From contig CM055111.1 in NCBI GenBank assembly GCA_029204225.1, forward strand, positions 44,743,815-44,807,814: a stretch of DNA of 64,000 bases. The letters are read 5' to 3'. Below, piece after piece: positions 1-8,175 of the stretch; positions within the stretch are counted from its first letter, which is position 1; every line of letters begins with the position of its first letter. Below the pieces are notes generated by a model that saw nothing but the letters and a program-made list of their open reading frames with translations, did no database searches and was not told where the DNA came from. The DNA is from Diphasiastrum complanatum. Lineage: Eukaryota; Streptophyta; Lycopodiopsida; Lycopodiales; Lycopodiaceae. Position numbers and translations under genes: made by a program.

Positions 1-900
1 TTATCGGTGCTATGTTTCAGATCATTACCTTTCTTTTCGCAGGATATCAGAGTTAGACACTTCCAGATATATTGTTGCTGCTCTCACTTCATCACGCACC
101 ATTGCTGGACAGGGGGCCAAGCATTCTTGGTTTGGCAGTGTCTCAGCCCTTCTTCGGACTTGGGGCTTATCTGTACTTGATCTTACGAGCGGGACCCATG
201 CTTATATCAGACAACGTATTTATCGTAGCTACATACGCACTATATGGTCACAGCCTAACCCTGATAAGGTCAAGATACATTTCTATGGCACACATCTACT
301 ACGGTTGGATACTACGGGTACCCCTGTCCTTCCAGCATATCTTACACAGTCATTATCTTTTGGTCTGCGGTACCGTATGGGACAGCTCCGAGTCTCTTCT
401 CATCAACAAGCTATTGAGACGGGTAGATACACGGACACTCCCAGATTGCAGAGGATATGTCAGCTTTGTTCTCTTCATGAGATGGAGGATGAGTTCCATT
501 TCATCTTTCGCTGTCCAATATATTATGAGATCAGGGGGCGTTACCATTGTTTATACAGAGATACCCCTCTCACGTTGTGATCGTTCCTCGAGTATCCAGA
601 CTCCAGATGTGTAGGTCTTCTATTGAGAGAGATGTATACTCTACGAGCTTCACTTCTACCTACCACAGATATGGATCACAGCCAGGCTCATATTACCCAG
701 TTTATCCAGAAGCGAGACAGAGAGGATATTTCCGTTTTGGATTTTGAAGTCCCCACTCGGAGATCGAAGACACAGAGAGTCTCACATACTTCTGCTAGTT
801 CCAGGATCACCAGATCTTCACGGGCTTCTCGCCAGTCTATAGCACGCTCCACTACTACTATCACTCATTATTTTCAGCTTACTCGTAGCTAGTCTCCTCC
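1..900 (+). pseudogene. LINE (non-LTR retrotransposon) C-terminal fragment with zf-RVT domain
   Basis: This is the 3' end of a reverse-transcriptase ORF, entering the window already inside the gene. Frame 2 (305-580) carries the zinc-binding domain that follows RT in many LINEs: ICQLCSLHEMEDEFHF, then FRCPIYYEIRGRYH, giving a C-x2-C...H...C pattern. The reading frame then shifts near 580-620, and a peptide beginning LLREMYTLRASLL and ending in a serine/arginine-rich tail runs to a stop at 890. The opening part (72-614, other frames) is broken. It is therefore a 5'-truncated, frameshifted copy in this window. The domain call comes from the motif pattern; the LINE clade cannot be named from this end alone. 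Confidence 0.75.
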
Positions 901-1125
901 GCAGAGCAGGTGGTTAAGCTCTTGCATTGTACCCTCGCAAGCTGGTGGTCAAGCTTGGATACTTCTTCTTAGAGATAGTGAGATAGATATGCTAGTTTCT
1001 TGTCTTCTTTTCTTTTTACTAGTAAATAAGTCCGTATGCGGACAATGCTCCTCACCTTTTGTACTCTCTTTTGTCTTATGTACCTTTGGGTACCAAAAGA
1101 CGTTAATAAAAAAAATTCTAATTCT

Positions 1126-1128
<3 letters not shown>
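900..1128 (+). other. LINE 3' UTR with terminal stem-loops
   Basis: Non-coding tail of the LINE at 1-900. It holds a hairpin GTCCG-TATG-CGGAC (about 1030) and, at the end, GTACC-TTTG-GGTAC followed by AAAAGACGTTAATAAAA. The tail then runs through a TTCTAA-like repeat into a CT microsatellite. The same arrangement recurs at 1415-1510, which marks this as the conserved 3' end of the element family. Confidence 0.6.

Positions 1129-1196
<68 letters not shown>
1129..1196 (+). repeat. (CT)n microsatellite
   Basis: About 68 bases of nearly pure CT, directly after the A-rich LINE tail. Open frames across it (Ser-Leu or Arg-Glu repeats) are artefacts of the repeat. Confidence 0.98.
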
Positions 1197-1200
<4 letters not shown>

Positions 1201-1269
1201 GCTCGCTCGCATTCAGCCACGCCATGATAGAGCCATGCGACATGCACGACCACGACGTATACATCCACA

Positions 1270-1536
1270 CTAGGAAGCCTCCGGATCCATCCGGAGCTTT
1301 TTCATGCCGGTGGCATAGTTATTCCTTTCTTTACAGTTATAGTTATCTTACCTAGCCCGGGTTGTGGGCATTTGTTGTACTCAGTTAGAGAGTTTGAGCT
1401 TTAGTTTATAGTTGTTCTTGAGCTAATAAGTCCATATTCGGACAGTGCTCCTTTATTTGACATCATGTACTTGTCTTATACACCCACGGGTGTCATTGAC
1501 GTTAAAAGAAATCTTTCTTTCCCTCCCCCTCTCTCC

Positions 1537-1540
<4 letters not shown>
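1270..1540 (+). mobile_element. 3' tail of a second LINE copy, four hairpins
   Basis: No coding sequence. It contains CTCCGGAT-CC-ATCCGGAG, then ATGCC-GGT-GGCAT, then AATAAGTCC...CGGACAGTGCTCC, then ACACC-CACG-GGTGT followed by GACGTTAAAAGAAA. The last two blocks match the tail at 1025-1115 in order and spacing. It is read as a severely 5'-truncated copy of the same LINE family, ending in a pyrimidine-rich stretch and (AT)n. Confidence 0.55.
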
Positions 1541-1573
<33 letters not shown>

Positions 1574-1575
1574 GA

Positions 1576-1790
1576 TCTGAGATGCGCATCCGGGCCGGAC
1601 GCAGGCAATCTGCGTCCGCGTCTGGCATCCGGACCCGTCCGACCCCCGGATGCGGGGTCGGACACGTCCACATTTTTTTTATATTTTTAACACTGAAAAA
1701 AATTTAAAAAATTTAAAAAAAAAAAAGCGGAAGCGTCCGGACCCCCTGACGCACCCCTGGCGCGTTCGCATCCGGGGTCCGCTACCTTAG
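1576..1790 (-). mobile_element. family B non-autonomous GC-rich element, copy 1
   Basis: A short element with two GC-rich arms built from GGACGCG/CGCGTCC-type palindromes and an A/T-rich centre. On the minus strand it starts CTAAGGTAGCGGACCCC and ends near GCGCATCTCAGAT. It is preceded by (AT)n and followed by an AT-rich TAGATACATA repeat. Related copies lie at 7556, 7772, 11249 and 11769. No coding capacity. The ends fit the loose hAT terminal pattern, but no partner transposase can be assigned. Confidence 0.65.
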
Positions 1791-1824
1791 GTATAGATAC
1801 ATAGATACATATATATGTATAGAT

Positions 1825-2466
1825 CATAGATGCACAGAAACGCGTTTCTGAGGAGACGCGTTTCGGAAACCGCGTTTCTGAGAAACGGGTTTGTCAGACC
1901 AGAATCGTACTTAAAAAAAAATTTATTTTTTTTTTGGAAAAATAGCCTATGGCTGAAATTTTTTTAGGGGATCAATGGTCAAACCAGCGTTTTGCCTCTC
2001 AGAAGTGCAGTAAATGGGGCACAAACAGATCTTATTTTCAATAGCTATTTGGTTGTTATTTGCTCTGGTTTTCAATAAATGCTCAGGGGGTTCGGGGGGT
2101 GGTAGCCCCCGAGAAACAGGGGGTCCGGGGGGTTCCAGGGGCAACGCCCCCCAACGGTGAAAACACACTTACTAGGACCATCTGTGATCGTAACGAACAG
2201 GTTACAGGTTAGTTTTGAATTTTTATCCTTGATAGAACCCAACATGGATTAATGCACCTGGACCATCCTGCACCCGAAACACACAGTAATAATGCTCTTG
2301 ATTAGAGCTTTCATCTGATACCCATATTGCCCAAAAAAAACCAAAATATAAAAATTAAAAAAAAAACGTTTCTGAAATTTTTTTGAAATTTTCAGAAACG
2401 CGTTTCTGAACCGCGTTTCTGACCGCGATTTTGAAACGCGTTTCAGAAACACAGTGCATCTACTAT
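1825..2466. mobile_element. family C element with AAACGCGTTTC arms
   Basis: Both ends carry repeated AGAAACGCGTTTCTGA-type palindromes (1833-1885 and 2395-2450). The outer ends are inverted: CATAGATGCAC on the left and GTGCATCTACTATAG on the right. The flanks share an identical 21-bp direct repeat (1801-1821 and 2465-2485). The interior holds a G/C-run block (2085-2155) and the motif GGGCAATATGGGTATCA on the minus strand at 2317-2333. No coding capacity. Called as a non-autonomous DNA element; the superfamily is uncertain. Confidence 0.55.
2085..2157. repeat. G-run/C-run hairpin repeat (family D), copy 1
   Basis: Alternating GGGGG and CCCCC runs around GAGAAACAGGGGGTCCG and GGGGCAACGCCCCCC, able to fold into hairpins. 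A clear relative sits at 12468-12555 with the same GAGAAACAGGGGGTCCG core and the same CCCCCCAACGG end. Confidence 0.6.
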
Positions 2467-2587
2467 AGATACATATATATGTATACATCCTATAGGTCCC
2501 GCGGTACTGGGTACCGCGGGTCCCGGTACCGCGGGACCATACTGGTACCGCGGTACCCCCCCCTCACTCGCCAAAAATGGTGCCACC

Positions 2588-5500
2588 TTGAATGCTGCCC
2601 CTTGTGGCAGCATGACCGTCCCCGACAGGCAGCGACTACTGGACACCTATGGGCCGCGGCTCGTGGCAGGGGAGAACACCATTTCGGAGAGCATTCTCCG
2701 ATTCTGCACCGCTCCTTATGTGGCTGACCCAGAGTTGCTGCCTGCTTGGCTGGCACGCACGAGGAGAGGGAGTGCATCCTCCTCCGGTCCCTTTGCCCCT
2801 CAGCCCCTTCAGACAGTTCTGCCTCAAGCACCCCCATCTGCTCAGATTCCAGTGGATCCCGTCCCATCGCGTCTGCCAGTTGCCACTGCGGTTCCACCAC
2901 CACCCACTGTTGCTCGCACTCCACCAGTCTACGACTTTCTCATGGACTCTCCGCCACCCGAGCAGGCCCAGGATGCTACTGGGCAGGCCTTCGAGGATGT
3001 GGAAGAGATCCCTTCTTCCTTCCCTTCCCATCCGGATGACCTCCTCAGCCAGCAGTTTTCATTGCCCCTCCACCAGTGCACCCCACCTATGCTGCTGCAC
3101 CCATCCCTGCCAGTGCATCCCACTCTCCCCATTCCACGTCTACAGCCAATGCATCCACCAGTGCCCAGCCTGTCGCGTCATCGTCCATTCCCGTCACGGT
3201 TGGTGCACCGTGCTGGAGGTCCACCACCGTCGCCCACCAGGGAGAGCCCTTGTGCAGCAGACCATTAGCGGCGCGCATCAGCCGCACATGGACAGAGAGG
3301 CCACACAGGCCATGGCCAGTCTGATTTACGAGCTGAACCTGCCCTTTGCCATCACCGACTCTGAGCCCTTCAGAAGGGCCTTCCGCCTTGCACAGTCTGT
3401 CAGCCCTAGCTGGAGAGTCCCTAGTTCAGAGGTTGTCCGCACACACATGCTGAGGGATAGGGTCGAGTCCTTGTCTAGAGAGATGGAGCCTCTACGTCGG
3501 CACTGGGCCACTTACGGTTGCAGCATCATGTCCGATGGCTGGACTGATGTCAGGAGGAGGCCAATCCTCAACATATTGGTCTCCAGCTGCATGGGCACAC
3601 AATTTTTGAGGGCAGTGGATTGCAACAGGGGGGGGAGAGTCATATCTGCAGAGTTCATGTTTGATGTCATCAGGTCTTCCATCCTAGCCATAGGCCCACA
3701 ACATGTCGTCACGGTGGTGACGGACAATGCCACGAATTGCATTCAGATGGGTGTACTGCTAGAGGCCGAGTTCCCTCATATTGTTCATACCCCCTGTGCA
3801 GCCCACGGCATAGACCTTCTGATGGGGGACATTGGAGCACTTCCCTGGGTTAGAGCCATCGTCCGGGAGGCCCTCTTCCTGGTGACTTTTGTCACCAGAA
3901 AGAGGCGTGTTCTTGCCATGTTCCGGGTCTTCAGCCATCTGGACCTCCGTAAGCCAGCCCCCACACGCTTTGCATTCGACTTGGTGGTCATCGACCGTTT
4001 GATCATGTGCAGGGCCCAGCTTCTACAGATGGTTGCCAGTGATCTTTGGGGTGCCAGTACGTTTCCGCTCACTGAGGATGGGGAGCACTTTTCTTCCACG
4101 ATGAGGGGAGACCAGTTCTGGAGGGATGCACAGCCATTGTCAGGACTGCTTCGACCACTCTACATTGTGCTCCACATGGCTGATAGCGAGGGGTCGACAC
4201 TTGGACTGGTGTACGAGCTCATGGACCGGATTGGACAGTTCCTGCAGCTGCCCATCTTGCAGCCAGAGAGGTAAGCGGTACAGTGTTGTAATTGACCTTT
4301 ATCTTTTCAGTACTTGCTAGTTTGTTTTTCTGTCAATGTTAAGTTTTTTCGTAATGCCCTAAACCACATGCCCCTCACCTGCAGGATGACAGAGCTGAAG
4401 TTCATATGGGAGCTGCGGTGGAACTACTTCCACAGGAGTATCCACAGCGTTGCACACATGCTGCATCCCCTCTTCCTCTCTCCGACACAAATCGCAGACA
4501 GGGAGCTCGAGGCCGATTGGCTTTAGTACATTCAAAGGGTGGGTCCACACATAGGTTTGGATCCTATCAGGCTCATGGAGGAGCTCGCTGCATTTCGTTT
4601 CGGCATGGGCACATTCGGCCACCCGGCTGCCCAGGATCCAGAGAGGAGGCAACTACCCATTACCTGGTGGACCATGTTCGGTAGCACATACCCATCTATA
4701 CAGCGTCTTGCACTGCGTGTCCTTTCTCAGGTATGCATCTCATTTTATCCTCCATTTTTGTGTTTCGTTGAAGTTCCACCTCTGCCACAATGTGCTGAAG
4801 TATTTCAATGCACGCACCACAGGACTATGCTGCCTCCGTGTGTGAGCGTAATTGGAGCACATGGGCACTCATTCACATGAGGAGAAGAAACCGGTTGTCA
4901 GTGAGTCAGTTGGAGCGGTTGGTGTTCTATAGCACCAACGCACGTCTCGCCAGGAGACTTCCGACCATTACGAGCGCATTGCAGGTGATAAGCTAATCTT
5001 TCATAGCATGTTGGTTGACTCCTGGTATGTTGGTTTCATTTCTTGATAAAGTTGTCTCTCTGACATGCAAATTTTAAACCTTGCAGACGAAGATATCAGA
5101 TTTGGAGCGCCAGGTTGACTTGCCTACGGACAGCACCCATCCCATGCCTGCAGATGACCTGGGCACACAGTTGATGGCAGAGAGAGAGAGGGAGCTTGCC
5201 GAGATGAGAGAGAGAGAGCTTGGGCTTGAGCACAGAGAGCCCCCATTGTATGAGGCACATGAGCCAGTGTCAGAGGATGAGCATGATGAGGATGAGCCCA
5301 TTCAGGTTGTGTTTGCCAGACCAGAGAGGGATGAGGCAGATATACAGGTGCAGGGCACACGCCACGGGCAGGGGTCACAGGTGCATCATGTGACAGAGGT
5401 GGGACACATGGCACAGGTTATACCGGCAGACAGGCAGGGCACACAGGGGGGGCCAGTGGCATACCTACCTATGTCGACATGATGGAGGAGGCTCTTGATA

Positions 5501-6490
5501 GAGGGCAGAGTGGTTCAGATGCCGGTCCCGCAGATGTTTGGATGCGTGCAGCACAGAGTCATGGTCGTTACTACGACAGCACACCAGAGGAGGCACCTGA
5601 TGACTTTCATTGCACAGATTGGGAGGCCATGCAGGGTCTACAGGGTGCACATGATGAGGCACGGGATGAGGCTTGGGTTGATTCAGGGGTTGGTGCACAG
5701 GATGATTCAGAGGTTGGTGCACAGGATGATTTAGAGGCTGGTGCACAGGATGAGTCCCAGAGCCCAGAGCATTTGTATTCAGATGCCCAACTGGCCGACT
5801 TGGTTGCCACATTGGATTCAAAGGCCCAGCAGATGTCGAGTGTCAGGGCGCCCCCATCATCTCTTGCCAACATGCCATACACAGAGTCCCAGCCAGAGCA
5901 GCCGCATGAGGTGCCTACAGTTCCTCCAGCTCCTCAGAGGGTGTATGTGCGTCGCACAGCTCCTCCAGTGCCACCGAAGCCATTTAGGCCTGCAGCCCCT
6001 CCATCGTCGTCCACTTCTACAGCACCAGGTCTCCATGGCAGGCCACCATCTGTGCCCAGGTTTTCTCTTGCAGCGCCCACATCCACAGTGGCTCCTCCAG
6101 TGACAGCACCCACGTCACATCCTCCTCCTTTGGCAGCACCCAGGATGTACCACTACCGGCCACCACAGCGCCCCTTTCAGTACATATCGCCACTGTACTC
6201 GCCTCCTGCACAGCCAGTTCCTCCACCTGCAGCAGCCCCACAGGCACACACTCCACGAGCTCATCCTCCTCGCTCAGGTGCACAGGGAGTTCCCTCTTTT
6301 GCTTCCCTATCCCAGCCGGCCTCAGCTTGGGCCCAGCCTAGCCAGCCAGGTGATTTGCATGGGGGTGACGAGGCATTGACAGCTCCTCTTGTCTGCAAGA
6401 GACCAGGAAGGCCCAAGGGTGCACCGAACAAGAAAGGCAAGGCACAGAAACTGCCAGGGAGGAGAGGACGACCACGCAGGGCTCCAGGTA
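2588..6490 (+). pseudogene. hAT transposase with C-terminal AT-hook tail (4 exons, damaged)
   Basis: Exon model: to 4270, 4385-4730, 4823-4984, 5087 onward; introns 4271-4384, 4731-4822 and 4985-5086 have GT...AG ends and keep phase. The N-terminal region (from Met at 2588) is Pro/Ser-rich; no BED finger is seen. A frameshift near 3240 joins it to the DUF659 part. The catalytic motifs are visible: SDGWTD (3531), VTDNATN (3714) and CERNWS in the hAT dimerization region (4841). TAG at 4524-4526 interrupts exon 2 in frame. Exon 4 begins with an acidic coiled-coil-like stretch (TKISDLERQVD); a shift at the 7-G run near 5446-5452 leads into a Pro-rich tail with AT-hooks KRPGRPKG (6397-6420) and GRRGRPRR (6457-6480). 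Splice sites are inferred. Confidence 0.75.
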
Positions 6491-6801
6491 CATGTAGAGG
6501 TGCAGTATCACAGCCAGTTGGAGCAGGTGTTGTTGGTTTGGCCTGCTTGGGGGCTGATCTTGTGCCTTCGGATATCTTCCTCAAGCTTCCTCTTGGCTTC
6601 GCCCTCGGCCTTTGGTGGTATGCGCTCAACCATCTCGATCGACCTTCTCCTCACAGCACCCTGGTCCTTGAACACCCTCTCACAGCACCCTGGCTCTCAA
6701 ACAGCCTCTCACAGCCTGTCACCGGCTCTTGCTTGCTCTCTCACTATCTATCACTAGCTCTCTCACAACCTCTGAAAATGCCGACCACAATGGCATTGTG
6801 A
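5479..6801 (+). CDS. Pro-rich AT-hook reading frame (tail of the hAT transposase, or a second ORF)
   Basis: An open frame of 440 codons overlapping the end of the upstream frame by ATGA. Order: acidic N-part with an 8-residue repeat (VGAQDDSE, VGAQDDLE, AGAQDESQ at 5691-5762), a long Pro/Ala/Ser region (5880-6330), then two AT-hooks with GRP cores separated by about 12 residues. After about 6490 the composition changes and may be intron or UTR. The same frame is already open upstream of 5479 through the G-run, so a one-base slip would fuse it to transposase exon 4. I favour a tail of the transposase. An independent DNA-binding ORF is the alternative. Confidence 0.55.
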   Translation: MMEEALDRGQSGSDAGPADVWMRAAQSHGRYYDSTPEEAPDDFHCTDWEAMQGLQGAHDEARDEAWVDSGVGAQDDSEVGAQDDLEAGAQDESQSPEHLYSDAQLADLVATLDSKAQQMSSVRAPPSSLANMPYTESQPEQPHEVPTVPPAPQRVYVRRTAPPVPPKPFRPAAPPSSSTSTAPGLHGRPPSVPRFSLAAPTSTVAPPVTAPTSHPPPLAAPRMYHYRPPQRPFQYISPLYSPPAQPVPPPAAAPQAHTPRAHPPRSGAQGVPSFASLSQPASAWAQPSQPGDLHGGDEALTAPLVCKRPGRPKGAPNKKGKAQKLPGRRGRPRRAPGTCRGAVSQPVGAGVVGLACLGADLVPSDIFLKLPLGFALGLWWYALNHLDRPSPHSTLVLEHPLTAPWLSNSLSQPVTGSCLLSHYLSLALSQPLKMPTTMAL

Positions 6802-7294
6802 GTGCCTATTTATCCCCACAGCCTGATCGGCCATGTGGATCCCCATCATCCCTCCATGTGCCTCTGTACCTGCCCCCATGTGATGCTCCCCCCTGTGTTG
6901 GTCTCCCATTGGGCCCATGGTCTGCTCACCCACAATGCCCATGTGCCTCTGTACTTGCCCCCATGTGATGCTACCCCCTGTGTTGGTCTCCCATTGGCCC
7001 CTCGGTCTGCTCACTCGCAGTGCCCATGTGCCACTGCAACAGTCCCCTGCATCATGTACTGTACCCTCTTTTTTTACACCCAGTACCCCCTTTTTTTACT
7101 TTTTTTTGTCCTTTTTTGGTAGTTAATATGCAAAAAAAAATTATTAAAAATATATTAAAAAATAAAAAAAAATATTAAAATGGTACCGCCTTGGTACCGC
7201 GGATCCCAAGGCGGTACCGTACCGGCGGTACCACTGATATGGCACCGGCGGTACTATACCAGCGGTACCACGAGGTACTATGATATATATATAT

Positions 7295-7516
7295 CATAGG
7301 TCCCGCGGATCCTGGTACCGCGGTACCATATCGGTCGGCGGTACGAAAAAAAAAAAATATATTTGCGAAAATAACACGGGAAATTTTATTTTATTTTATT
7401 TTTTATTTTTATATTATGGTACCGCCCTGGTACCGCGGATCCCAAGGCGGTACCGTATCGGCGGTACCACTGATATGGTACCGGCGGTACCATACCAGCG
7501 GTACCACGGGGTACTA

Positions 7517-7518
<2 letters not shown>
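7295..7518 (+). mobile_element. family A non-autonomous element (MITE), copy 1
   Basis: 224 bp, from CATAGGTCCCGCGGATCC to GGGGTACTATG, with inner GGTACCGCGG palindromes on both arms and the A/T-rich core TTTGCGAAAATAACACGGG. Its ends match those of the hAT element immediately upstream. (AT)n lies on both sides. A second copy with the same core is at 11511-11752. Confidence 0.8.

Positions 7519-7556
<38 letters not shown>
7519..7556. repeat. (AT)n tract between elements
   Basis: A pure AT dinucleotide run joining the end of the family A element to the start of a family B element (CTAAGG). Confidence 0.95.
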
Positions 7557-7558
<2 letters not shown>

Positions 7559-7760
7559 AAGGTGGCGGACCCCGGACGCGCGTTCGCGTCCGCGTCCGGA
7601 CGCGGACGCGCCAGGGGTGCGTCCAGGTCCCCGGACGCGTCCGGTATTTTTTTTTTAACTTTTTTTTATTTTTTGGGTTAAAAAAATAAATAAAAAATAA
7701 AAAATAAAAAAAAATATGGACGCGTCCGACCCTGCGTTCGGCCTGGACCCTCATGTCTGA
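7556..7760 (+). mobile_element. family B non-autonomous GC-rich element, copy 2
   Basis: Starts CTAAGGTGGCGGACCCCGG after (AT)n and ends CCTCATGTCTGA before TATATATATAT. The arms are CG-rich GGACGCG palindromes; the centre is poly-T/poly-A. Same family as 1576-1790, 7772-8016, 11249-11440 and 11769-12060. Confidence 0.7.
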
Positions 7761-7771
7761 TATATATATAT

Positions 7772-8016
7772 CTAAGGAAGCGGACGATGGACGTGGACGT
7801 TCAAGGGCGCATCCGCGTCCCCGGACGCGTCCACGTGTTTTTTTTTTTTTTTGAATGTTTAAAAAAAAAATTAGAATAAAAATAATAAAAAATGAAGCCA
7901 CGGGTGCGTACGGCTATACAAACACGTCCGTTTTTTATTTTTTTTAATTTTTTTAAGGGTTTTTTAGTTAAAAAAAAATTGGACGTGGCCATTTCGGCCC
8001 AGACCCTCATCCCTGA
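7772..8016 (+). mobile_element. family B non-autonomous GC-rich element, copy 3
   Basis: Starts CTAAGGAAGCGGACG and ends CAGACCCTCATCCCTGA, separated from copy 2 by only an 11-base TA run. It is more diverged, with a longer A/T-rich middle and a second GC island (CCACGGGTGCG). Confidence 0.65.
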
Positions 8017-8073
8017 ATATATACTAGCAAAGAGTGCCCGTCGTTGACGGCAATGGCGGCAGTTCTAGGCGAC

Positions 8074-8175
8074 GGCCGATGATTTGGAAATTGAGTATCT
8101 CGTTGATGGCCAATGATTTGGAAATTGAGTATCTCATTGGCGGCCGATGATTTGGAAATTGATCTCGCGATATCC
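8074..8175 (+). repeat. 34-bp tandem repeat, three copies
   Basis: Units begin GGCC(G/A)ATGATTTGGAAATTGA at 8074, 8108 and 8142, giving an exact 34-bp period. It forms the left edge of the larger degenerate array. Confidence 0.85.

Larger units (their letters stand above)
2491..7282 (+). mobile_element. hAT-like DNA transposon, about 4.8 kb (family A, putative autonomous form)
   Basis: The 5' end reads TATAGGTCCCGCGG and the 3' end reads GGTACTATG. Two small elements downstream (7295 and 11511) have the same end sequences (CATAGGTCCC... and ...ACTATG), which supports these boundaries. Sub-terminal regions are packed with GGTACCGCGG-type palindromes (2500-2556 and 7180-7282). The interior encodes a DUF659/hAT transposase with three introns. 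The flanks are AT-rich: TACATATATATGTATACAT on the left, ATATATATATATC on the right. This copy is inactive as read, because its gene has two frameshifts and one nonsense codon. Confidence 0.75.

Noticed and set aside
949-1273. Open frames of Arg-Glu and Ser-Leu repeats on both strands
   Set aside because: Artefacts of the (CT)n microsatellite; the same occurs at 60437-60736 and 62826-63116.
1445-1707. Open frames across family B and AT repeats
   Set aside because: Palindromic GC-rich arms are open in many frames on both strands; no domain and no conservation of frame between copies.
2649-3240. Frame 3 reading of the hAT N-terminal region
   Set aside because: His/Cys/Ser-rich composition is a shadow of the Pro-rich frame starting at 2588; the protein-like signal in frame 3 begins only near 3240.
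6500-6801. Continuation of the AT-hook frame to 6801 as protein
   Set aside because: After about 6490 the sequence turns into CTCTCACAGC-type repeats and hydrophobic low-complexity peptide; more likely intron or UTR.
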